DNA of 64,000 nt from Methylobacterium sp. WL1 (lineage in GTDB: Bacteria > Pseudomonadota > Alphaproteobacteria > Rhizobiales > Beijerinckiaceae). Made by a program: the position numbers and the translations under genes. The number at the start of each line of letters is the position of its first letter. Positions within the stretch are counted from its first letter, which is position 1. The stretch lies in assembly GCF_008000895.1 (NCBI RefSeq), contig NZ_CP042823.1, positions 3,438,001 through 3,502,000 on the forward strand. Reading direction: 5' to 3'. Below, in pieces: positions 57,478-64,000 of the stretch. The notes under the pieces are model-generated. The model saw only the letters and a program-made list of their open reading frames with translations, had not been told where the DNA came from and ran no database searches.

Positions 57478-58860
57478 ATGAGCGCCGCGCTGCAGATCGC
57501 CCTCCCGAATATCGGCGATTACCGGGACGTGCCTGTGATCGAACTCCTGGTGAAGCCGGGCGACCGCCTCGCCGTGGACGACCTGATCCTCAGCATCGAA
57601 TCCGACAAGGCGACCATGGAGGTCCCCTCCCCGGTGGCCGGCACCGTGCGGGAAATTCTGGTCGGGGTCGGATCGAAGGTCTCGGAGGGGACGCCGATAC
57701 TTTTGGTCGAGCCTGCGGAGGGCGGTGAGGCGGCCGACGCGCCTCTCCCTCCCCCCTCTGCGGGGGAGGGTACCCTGCGAAGCAGGGGGGGAGAGGGGCA
57801 GCGCGACGGGGCGGGTTTCACACCTGTCGCCACTCTTCCGGATACGGCGCTCCCCTCTCCCGACCCCCTTCGGGGGCCACCCTCCCCCACAGAGGGGGGA
57901 GGGAGCGCGCGCGTTGCAGTGGGGCGTGACAACCCAAGCACCGCCCACACCGGCGACGTCCACGCCAGCCCGTCGGTGCGCCAGCTCGCCCGCGAGCTCG
58001 GGATCACCCTCGACCGGGTGCCCGCCACCGGCCCCAAGGGGCGGATCCTGCGGGAGGACATGCACGCCTTCGTCAAGGCGGCGCTCCAGGCCCCGGCCCA
58101 GGCGCCGGCCGCCCCCTCGGGCATCGGCGCCGGCCTGCCGCCCTGGCCGCAGGTGGATTACGAAAAGTTCGGACCGGTGCGGCGCGAGCCCCTGTCGCGG
58201 ATCCAGACAATCTCCGGGGCCAATCTCAGCCGCAACTGGCTGACCATCCCACACGTGACCAATTTCGACCGGGCCGACGTCACCGAGATCGAGGCGTTCC
58301 GGGTCGGACTCAACACGGAGACGCGGACACCGCCGGCGCGGGTGACCATGGTGGCCTTCCTGATCAAGGCCGCCGCCCTCGCGCTGCGGGCCTATCCGCG
58401 CTTCAACACCTCCCTGGAGGGCTCCGACCTCGTCCTCAAGGACTACGTCCATGTCGGCTTCGCGGTGGACACCCCGAAGGGCCTGATGGTGCCGGTGGTG
58501 CGCGATTGCGACCGCAAGGGCCTGATCGAGATCGCCACCGAGATGGCGGCGCTCGCCGACAAGGCCCGGGCCGGCAGCCTCTCGGGCTCGGAGATGCAGG
58601 GCGGCTGTTTCTCGGTGTCGTCGCTCGGCGGCATCGGCGGCGACGGCTTCACCCCGATCATCAACGCCCCCGAGGTCGCGATCCTGGGCGCGGCGCGCTC
58701 GCGCACGGAGGCGGTCTGGGACGGCAAGGCGTTTCAGCCGCGCCTGATCCTGCCGCTCAGCCTGTCCTGGGACCACCGGGTCGTGGATGGGGTCGCCGCC
58801 GCCCGCTTCCTTGGCCACATCGCGTCGGTCCTGTCGGACCTGCGCCGGGCCGTGCTGTGA
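57478..58860 (+). CDS. aceF: Dihydrolipoamide acetyltransferase (E2) with repeat-derived linker
   Basis: 460 aa. One lipoyl domain at the N-terminus with the lipoylated Lys44 in ESDKATMEVPSP. A linker at about residues 90-143 consists of a palindromic repeat read as protein (LPPPSAGEGTLRSRGGEGQ). Then the peripheral-subunit-binding domain (VRQLARELGITLDRVPATGP, KGRILREDM) and the catalytic domain with LSWDHRVVDGVAAARF (HxxxD). The frame is intact across the repeat. It forms the complex core and makes acetyl-CoA. The E3 gene follows with GTGA-type overlap or twelve bases, depending on start. Confidence 0.94.
   Translation: MSAALQIALPNIGDYRDVPVIELLVKPGDRLAVDDLILSIESDKATMEVPSPVAGTVREILVGVGSKVSEGTPILLVEPAEGGEAADAPLPPPSAGEGTLRSRGGEGQRDGAGFTPVATLPDTALPSPDPLRGPPSPTEGGGSARVAVGRDNPSTAHTGDVHASPSVRQLARELGITLDRVPATGPKGRILREDMHAFVKAALQAPAQAPAAPSGIGAGLPPWPQVDYEKFGPVRREPLSRIQTISGANLSRNWLTIPHVTNFDRADVTEIEAFRVGLNTETRTPPARVTMVAFLIKAAALALRAYPRFNTSLEGSDLVLKDYVHVGFAVDTPKGLMVPVVRDCDRKGLIEIATEMAALADKARAGSLSGSEMQGGCFSVSSLGGIGGDGFTPIINAPEVAILGAARSRTEAVWDGKAFQPRLILPLSLSWDHRVVDGVAAARFLGHIASVLSDLRRAVL
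57745..57905. repeat. Palindromic repeat inserted in-frame in the aceF linker
   Basis: Outer arms of 26 bases (57745-57770 and 57880-57905) are complementary with one mismatch; CCCTCCCCC(G/A)CAGAGGGGGG is the core. Nested inner hairpins (CTGCG..GCAG and GGGGAGAGGGG with its complement) lie within. All of it is open in the aceF frame, so the element contributes about 54 residues to the protein. Its layout recalls the palindromic elements that insert into Rickettsia genes, and similar dispersed repeats occur in alphaproteobacteria. Confidence 0.78.
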
Positions 58861-58871
58861 CGGACGCCGCC

Positions 58872-60554
58872 ATGACCGAGACCCGCGAGATCCGCGTCCC
58901 CGATATCGGCGACTTTTCCGGCGTGCCCGTCATCGAGATCCCGGTGGCGCCGGGGGACGCCATCGCGCGCGACCAGACCCTGCTGGTGGTTGAATCCGAC
59001 AAGGCGACCCTCGACATCCCCGCGCCTTTCGCCGGCCGATTGATCGAGATCCTGGTCGGCCTCGGCGACACCGTGTCGGCCGGGACCCTGATCGCCCGCG
59101 TGGCCAGGGAGGCGGAGACGACAGCGTCCGTCGATGCGCCCGCCGTCGCGCCCCCGGATGAGTCCTGCGACGTCCTCGTGATCGGCGGCGGGCCCGGCGG
59201 CTACGCGGCCGCTTTCCGGGCCGCGGACCTCGGGCAGCGCGTAATCCTGGTGGAGCGGGAGGCGACGCTGGGGGGCGTCTGCCTGAATGTCGGCTGCATC
59301 CCCTCGAAGGCGCTGCTGCACGTGGCCGCCGTCACGGAAGAAGCCGGTCGCCTCGCCGCCCACGGGATCAGCTTCGGCCCGCCGGCGATCGACCTCGACA
59401 AGCTCCGGACGTTCAAGGCCGGCACCGTGCGGCGCCTGACCGACGGGCTCACCCAGATGGCGCGCCAGCGCAAGGTCGAGGTCGTGCGCGGCACCGCGCG
59501 CTTCACCGGGGCGAACACGGTCTCGGTCGCGCTGCAGGCGGGCGGCAGCCGCGCCGTCGCGTTCAGGAGCGCCATCGTGGCGGCGGGCTCGTCGCCGGTG
59601 TCCCTGCCGATGCTGCCGGACGACCCCCGCATCGTGAACTCGACGGGCGCGCTGGAGCTACCGTTCGTGCCCCGCCGCCTGCTGGTGATCGGCGGCGGCA
59701 TCATCGGCCTGGAGATGGCGACGGTCTACAGCGCGCTCGGCGCCCGGGTCGACGTGGTCGAGCGCCTGCCGAACCTGCTGGAGGGGGTGGACCGGGACCT
59801 CGTGGCGGTCTGGACCAAGCGCAACGCCCAACGGTTCGACCGGGTCCTGACCGGCGCGGAGGTTGTCTCGGCCACCGCCACCCCGGACGGCATCGCCGTC
59901 ACGCTCGCGGGCGAGCCGGAGCCGCGGGTCTACGACCTCGTACTCCAGGCCGCGGGTCGGCGTCCGAACAGCGATGGGCTGGGCCTCGACGCGGCGGGCG
60001 TCGCGGTGGAGCGCGGCTTCGTGCCCGTGGACTCGCAGATGCGGACCACCGTGCCGCACATCCTGGCGGTGGGCGACCTCGTCGGGCAGCCGATGCTGGC
60101 CCACAAGGCGGTCCACCAGGGCCACGTCGCCGCCGAGGTGGCGGCCGGCCACAAGGCCGGGTTCGACGCCGCGGTGATCCCGTCGGTGGCCTATACCGAT
60201 CCCGAGATCGCCTGGGCCGGCCTCACCGAGACCGCCGCGAAAGCCGCCGGCCGGGCCGTCGCGGTGGCGCGCTTCCCCTGGGCCGCCTCGGGCCGGGCCA
60301 TCGCCAACGGCGCCGATTACGGGCTGACCAAGCTGCTGTTCGACGCGGAGACGCAGCGGATCGTCGGCGGCGCCATCGTGGGGCCGAGCGCGGGCGACAT
60401 GCTCGGCGAGATCGTGCTCGCCATCGAGATGGGCGCCGACGCCACCGACATCGGCCGCACGATCCACCCGCACCCGACGCTCGGCGAGACCATCGGGCTC
60501 GCGGCCGAGGCGGCGCTCGGCCTCTGCACCGACCTGCCGCCAGCCCGGCGGTAG
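58872..60554 (+). CDS. lpdA: Dihydrolipoamide dehydrogenase with N-terminal lipoyl domain (E3)
   Basis: 560 aa. Lipoyl domain first (Lys44 in ESDKATLDIP), an Ala/Pro linker, then the E3 flavoprotein: VLVIGGGPGGYAAAFRAADL, the redox pair Cys137/Cys142 in GGVCLNVGCIPSK, NAD fold LLVIGGGIIGLEMATVYSAL and the dimerisation end IHPHPTLGETIGLAAEA with catalytic His. It reoxidises dihydrolipoyl groups with NAD. Start is ATG at 58872, or GTG at 58857 giving a GTGA overlap with aceF. The E3-borne lipoyl domain is like that of beta/gamma-proteobacterial aceEF-lpd clusters. Confidence 0.95.
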   Translation: MTETREIRVPDIGDFSGVPVIEIPVAPGDAIARDQTLLVVESDKATLDIPAPFAGRLIEILVGLGDTVSAGTLIARVAREAETTASVDAPAVAPPDESCDVLVIGGGPGGYAAAFRAADLGQRVILVEREATLGGVCLNVGCIPSKALLHVAAVTEEAGRLAAHGISFGPPAIDLDKLRTFKAGTVRRLTDGLTQMARQRKVEVVRGTARFTGANTVSVALQAGGSRAVAFRSAIVAAGSSPVSLPMLPDDPRIVNSTGALELPFVPRRLLVIGGGIIGLEMATVYSALGARVDVVERLPNLLEGVDRDLVAVWTKRNAQRFDRVLTGAEVVSATATPDGIAVTLAGEPEPRVYDLVLQAAGRRPNSDGLGLDAAGVAVERGFVPVDSQMRTTVPHILAVGDLVGQPMLAHKAVHQGHVAAEVAAGHKAGFDAAVIPSVAYTDPEIAWAGLTETAAKAAGRAVAVARFPWAASGRAIANGADYGLTKLLFDAETQRIVGGAIVGPSAGDMLGEIVLAIEMGADATDIGRTIHPHPTLGETIGLAAEAALGLCTDLPPARR

Positions 60555-60708
60555 CAGCGGCCTCGACCCAAAGGCCGAGGTTGGGTAAACGTTCGCCCGC
60601 GAGGCCGGACGCGCCCGACCGGGCGTGAGACCAACAGGACGCCTCCACCCGGGGGGATTCGGGCCGAGACGATGCGGTGGACCGAATTACGCTCTCCGGG
60701 GATTCCCG

Positions 60709-61385
60709 ATGCCCAGACTCACCTTCGCCGCCCTTGATCCACGGGCCGTCAGACGCTGCGTCGCCTTCCTGGTCCGGCGCGACTGGGCGCTCCATCTCGG
60801 TCTCGCGGCGGCGCTGGCGGGCCTTCCGATGAGGCCGTCGGCGGTCGCGGCGGAGGCTCCGGCCGCGACCCAGCCGCAGGCCGCGCTGATCGCCGCGCTG
60901 CAGGGCCGCGTGCTGGCGGCGCACAGCGCGACCCTGGCGCTGGAGGCTGGTGCGCCGACCACAAGCTCGCCGGCGACCCGCATCTCGTCGCCCGGCGCAT
61001 GGACGTGGCCGACAAGCCGCTCAGCGCCGCCCAGCGTGCCCGCCTGGCGATCGGCCCCGACGAGCCCGTGCGTTACCGCCGGGTCCGGCTGGCCTGCGGC
61101 GACCGGGTGCTATCGGAGGCGGACAACTGGTACGTCCCGGCGCGCCTGACGCCCGAGATGAACGCGACCCTCGACGGCACCCGCACGCCCTTCGGCCGGG
61201 TGGTGCGCCCCCTGGAGCCGACCCGGCAGACCATCGCGGTCCGCCCCTTCGCGCAGCCGGCGGCACCCGGCCCCGACGACAAGCTGTTCGAGATCGACGC
61301 CGTGCTCTCCACCGGGGCCGGACAACCGTTCTGCGAGGTCGCCGAGACCTATCTGGGCGGTGCGCTGCCCGAAGCGTCGCGGTAA
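60709..61385 (+). pseudogene. Chorismate-lyase-like secreted protein with frameshift
   Basis: From ATG 60709 the frame gives RRDWALHLGLAAALAGLPMR (signal-like), LIAALQGRVLAAHSATLALE and then leaves frame near 60946. One base added there restores WCADHKLAGDPHLVARRMDV, continuing RYRRVRLACGDRVLSEADNW, YVPARLTPEMNATLDGT and PFGRVVRPL to the stop at 61385. The C-terminal pattern (RxxxL..G..L..A..W) is like chorismate lyase/UbiC-type domains. It is either a recently broken gene or a sequencing error. About 225 residues when repaired. Confidence 0.6.
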
Positions 61386-61421
61386 GACGGCGTCCCACAG
61401 AATCGGTTCGGGAGGATGAGG

Positions 61422-61838
61422 ATGCGGCGTTCGGTTTCGGCGCTACTTGCGGTCTCGGCGGCACTGGCGGCTCTGGCGGCCGGCGGTCCGGCCCTGGCGG
61501 CCGATCCGGCGGGCCTCTGGCTGACCGAGACCGGCAGCTCCCGGGTGAAGGTCACCCCCTGCGGCGGCGGCTATTGCGGCACCATCGTCAGCGCCCCCGG
61601 CAAGGCGCTGGACGCCAAGAACCCGGACCCGGCCTTGCGGGTCCGCAGCGTCGTCGGCGTGCAGATCCTGAACGCCCCCCAGGCGGACGGATCGGGCTAC
61701 AGCGGCTCTCTCTACAACCCGAACGACGGGAAGACCTATTCCGGCGCGCTGCGGCTGACCGGCCCGAACGCCCTCGAAGTCTCGGGGTGCGTGATGAGCG
61801 TGTTCTGCAAGCGCCAGACCTGGACGCGGGTGAACTGA
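61422..61838 (+). CDS. DUF2147 family secreted protein
   Basis: 138 aa. Signal peptide MRRSVSALLAVSAALAALAA ending ALA-A. The mature domain starts DPAGLWLTETGSSRVKVTPC and has GGGYCGTIVSAPGKALDAKN, GYSGSLYNPNDGKTYSGALR and LEVSGCVMSVFCKRQTWTRV: the DUF2147 beta fold with three or four conserved Cys. The second of two close ATGs has GGAGG at six bases and was chosen. Secreted or periplasmic; function not known. Confidence 0.86.
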   Translation: MRRSVSALLAVSAALAALAAGGPALAADPAGLWLTETGSSRVKVTPCGGGYCGTIVSAPGKALDAKNPDPALRVRSVVGVQILNAPQADGSGYSGSLYNPNDGKTYSGALRLTGPNALEVSGCVMSVFCKRQTWTRVN

Positions 61839-61846
61839 CCCGCTTC

Positions 61847-62138
61847 GTGACCCGGACGATTCGCGCCGCCGCCCGCGCAACCTGTTTGGTCGGACCGGCC
61901 TCCGCCCGAGTGATCGCATCCCCGACCGGCACCGTGGTCGTCGTGCCGCCCGGCCCCCCGGGGTGGTGACGCCGCAATCGAACGCCACCGGTGCCGAGAG
62001 CGCCCTCGCCGACTCGCCGACGGGACGGCCGGCGGCCTCGATCTCCAACGATTCCGCCGCGGCCGGCAACGCCAACCAGCCCTCGCAGGTCGCCCCCCCC
62101 AGGGCGGAGGGGGCGCCTCGAACCTAAGTGGTTCGTAG
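61847..62138 (+). pseudogene. Possible decayed small secreted protein
   Basis: Pieces in three frames: a signal-like TIRAAARATCLVGPASARVI and SPTGTVVVVPPGPPG; after a shift TPQSNATGAESALADSPTGR and PAASISNDSAAAGNANQPSQ; after another shift GGGGASNLSGS and stop. Composition and order look like one small exported protein broken twice at runs of C or G. Weak, inferred only from composition and continuity. Confidence 0.35.
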
Positions 62139-62159
62139 GCTTCAAGAAGTTTTGAGCGT

Positions 62160-62222
62160 TCTGGAGCCCTCCTTCGAGGGCTTCGCTGCGCTACGCCACC
62201 TCGCGATGAGGCCGTGGGCGGG
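62160..62222. repeat. Diverged half-copy of the aceE-aceF palindrome
   Basis: TCTGGAGCCCTCCTTCGAGG ... CACCTCGCGATGAGGCCGTG ... GGCGGG aligns with the right half of the 57250-57382 repeat (CTGGAGATCTCCTTCGAAG, CACCTCAGGATGAGGTCGCG) with scattered differences. It ends next to a 7-bp hairpin (62217-62233) touching the alaS stop codon. Confidence 0.4.
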
Positions 62223-62233
62223 ACCGTCCCGCC

Positions 62234-64000
62234 TCAAGCCGCGTCGGTCAGCGCCTGCTCGATCGCGTCGAGCGCCGCCTCGGCACCGGCACCGTTGGGG
62301 CCGCCGGCCTGAGCCATGTCGCGACGGCCGCCGCCACCCTTGCCGCCGAGCGCGCCCGCCCCGGCCCGCACCAGCCCGACCGCGTCGTAACGGCCGGTCA
62401 GGTCCTCGGTGACGCCGACCACGAGGCCCGCCTTGCCGTCGGCCGCGACCCCGACGATCGCCACGATGCCGGAGCCCAGGCGCTTCTTCTCCTCGTCGAT
62501 GATCGGCTTGAGGTCGCGCATGTCGAGCCCCTCGACCACCGAGCGCCGGAATGCCACGCCGCCGATCTCGCTCTGGCGGGCGTTGGACCCCGATCCGGTC
62601 TCACCACCCATCGCCAGCTTGCGCCTTGTGTCGGCGAGCTCCCGCTCCAGGCGACGCTTGTCCTCCATCAGCGCGGTGAGGCGGTCTGGCGCCTCCGCGA
62701 CCGGGGCCTTCAGGATGCCGGCCAGCGCGGCCAGCGTGCGGGCCTCCTCGGCCCGGTGGCGGCGCGCCGCGTCAGCGGTAAGCGCCTCGATCCGGCGGAC
62801 GCCGGCCCCGACCGCGCTGTCGCTGACGATGGTGATCGCCCCGATATCGCCGGTGCGCCCGGCATGGGTGCCGCCGCACAGCTCGATGGAGAAGTTCTTG
62901 AGCCGGCCGCGGTCGGTCTCGGCGCCGGACGCGTCCACCGGCAGGCCCATCGAGACGACCCGGACCTCGTCGCCGTACTTCTCGCCGAACAGGGCCCGGG
63001 CGCCGGACGCGATGGCGTCGTCCACGGCCATCAGCTTGGTCACCACCGGGGCGTTCTGGAGCAGCACCGCGTTGGCGATGTCCTCGACCCGGGCCAGCTC
63101 GTCCGCCTCGATCGGCTTCGGATGGCTGATGTCGAAGCGCAGCCGCTCCGGGCTGACGAGAGAGCCCTTCTGGGCGACGTGGTCGCCGAGAACCTGCCGC
63201 AGGGCCTCGTGCAGGAGGTGCGTGGCCGAGTGGTTGGCACGGATCGCCTTGCGGCGGGCGTGGTCGACCTTCAGCTCCACGGCCTGTTCGAGCCCGAGGG
63301 TACCCGCCTCCACGCTGACGTGGTGGACGAACAGGTCCCCGAGCTTCTTCTCGGTTCCGGTGACGCGGACCTTCAGGCCCGCCGCCAGGATCAGGCCGGT
63401 ATCGCCGACCTGTCCGCCGGATTCGGCGTAGAACGGCGTCTGGTTGACCAGCGCGAGGCCGGTCTGCCCCGCCTCGAGGCTCTTCACCTCGGCGCCGTCG
63501 CGCAGCAGCGCGGTCACGATGCCCTCGGCGGCCTCGGTCTCGTAACCCAGGAACTCGGTGGCGCCGACGCGCTCGCGGATGCCGAACCAGACCGTCTCGG
63601 TGGCGGCCTCGCCGGAGCCCTTCCAGGCCTCGCGCGCCGCCTGCTTCTGGCGCTGCATCGCGGCCGTGAACGCCTCGGTGTCGACCCCGATGCCCCGGGC
63701 CTTGAGGGCGTCCTGGGTGAGGTCGAGGGGGAAGCCGTAGGTGTCGTACAGGGTGAAGGCGGTGTCGCCCGAGAGGTTTTCGCCGGCCTTGAGATCGCGC
63801 GTCTCGGAATCGAGGATCGATAGACCCCGTTCCAGGGTGCGGCGGAAGCGGGTCTCCTCCAGCTTCAGGGTCTCGCCAATCAGCGCCTCGGCGCGCATCA
63901 ACTCGGGATAGGCTTGGCCCATCTCGCGCACCAGCGTCGGCACCAGGCGGTACATGGTCGGCTCGCGGGCGCCGAGGATCTCGGCATGCCGCATGGCCCG
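62234..64000 (-). CDS. alaS: Alanyl-tRNA synthetase (3' part; 5' end outside the window)
   Basis: About 588 C-terminal residues are visible. [20 protein letters not shown] lies at the end of the tRNA-recognition part; the editing domain has the metal site [16 protein letters not shown] (HxxxH) and [15 protein letters not shown] (CxxxH); then a helical linker and the C-Ala/DHHA1 domain ([36 protein letters not shown]). The class II catalytic core lies beyond the right edge. It charges tRNA-Ala and clears mischarged Ser/Gly. Confidence 0.96.
   Translation of the reverse strand, partial: RAMRHAEILGAREPTMYRLVPTLVREMGQAYPELMRAEALIGETLKLEETRFRRTLERGLSILDSETRDLKAGENLSGDTAFTLYDTYGFPLDLTQDALKARGIGVDTEAFTAAMQRQKQAAREAWKGSGEAATETVWFGIRERVGATEFLGYETEAAEGIVTALLRDGAEVKSLEAGQTGLALVNQTPFYAESGGQVGDTGLILAAGLKVRVTGTEKKLGDLFVHHVSVEAGTLGLEQAVELKVDHARRKAIRANHSATHLLHEALRQVLGDHVAQKGSLVSPERLRFDISHPKPIEADELARVEDIANAVLLQNAPVVTKLMAVDDAIASGARALFGEKYGDEVRVVSMGLPVDASGAETDRGRLKNFSIELCGGTHAGRTGDIGAITIVSDSAVGAGVRRIEALTADAARRHRAEEARTLAALAGILKAPVAEAPDRLTALMEDKRRLERELADTRRKLAMGGETGSGSNARQSEIGGVAFRRSVVEGLDMRDLKPIIDEEKKRLGSGIVAIVGVAADGKAGLVVGVTEDLTGRYDAVGLVRAGAGALGGKGGGGRRDMAQAGGPNGAGAEAALDAIEQALTDAA

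Noticed and set aside
60559..60590. Hairpin after lpdA as a terminator
   Set aside because: A short CCTCG/CGAGG stem is present but without a T-run, so support is too weak to list.

Overview
The window is GC-rich DNA with the codon bias, gene families and gene order of an alphaproteobacterium of the order Hyphomicrobiales, most probably Methylobacterium or a close relative. Pointers are an LdtR-type MarR regulator, a BcsS-like protein, DUF1236 and FYDLN_acid sequences, Bpt, RpoH, and purA/purB/hemB/cmk/aroA housekeeping genes. The genus is an inference from family content; no 16S or other marker is present. Three tRNA genes (Glu-CTC, Lys-TTT, Ala-GGC) are present; no rRNA or CRISPR array was seen.

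Layout. (1) 1-8.7 kb: the end of an FAD oxidoreductase faces a tightly overlapping seven-gene operon holding an amidohydrolase, a COG0523 GTPase and a complete Dpp/Opp-type ABC importer. (2) 8.7-12.7 kb: eroded remnants of a catalase-like/cytochrome b561 locus, a phytochelatin-synthase-like cysteine peptidase and a glycosyltransferase. (3) 12.7-23.2 kb: a second Dpp-type importer with a fused double ATPase and a Tat-exported binding protein, followed by a desaturase and a MetX-like hydrolase; divergent to it is a third binding protein overlapping a GMC oxidoreductase. (4) 23.2-30.7 kb: an accessory region with a luxR/luxI quorum-sensing pair separated by a perfect palindrome, small ORFs beside each lux gene, a MucR/Ros regulator without its zinc-finger cysteine, msrA, an IS21 scrap, and a degenerate integrative element bounded by a 42-bp repeat of the tRNA-Glu 3' end. 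(5) 30.7-43.6 kb: core genes (RluA-type pseudouridine synthase, rpoH, purA, D-amino-acid transaminase, purB, bpt, RDD protein, hemB, ldtR, ExoD). (6) 43.9-50.5 kb: BcsS-like protein, an Fe-S photolyase/cryptochrome with an atypical SDR, a formyltransferase and several small secreted or membrane proteins. (7) 50.6-53.6 kb: tRNA-Lys, cmk, aroA, a broken FYDLN_acid gene, tRNA-Ala. (8) 53.6-64 kb: an Lrp-type regulator divergent from aceE-aceF-lpd, two palindromic repeats in and beside aceF, several frame-disrupted genes, and the 3' part of alaS.

How the genes work together. The two importer operons look like scavenging modules, each joined to dedicated enzymes. The accessory region combines cell-density signalling with the scars of an element that entered tRNA-Glu, lost its cargo and had its integrase destroyed by a nonsense codon and an IS3-family insertion. 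At the right end a homodimeric-E1 pyruvate dehydrogenase complex sits under a likely Lrp/AsnC regulator. The most unusual items are the in-frame palindromic insertion in the E2 linker, the lux intergenic palindrome with its flanking small ORFs, the Cys-less MucR, the SDR without a catalytic tyrosine, and the number of single-base frame disruptions, which may be real decay or assembly errors.
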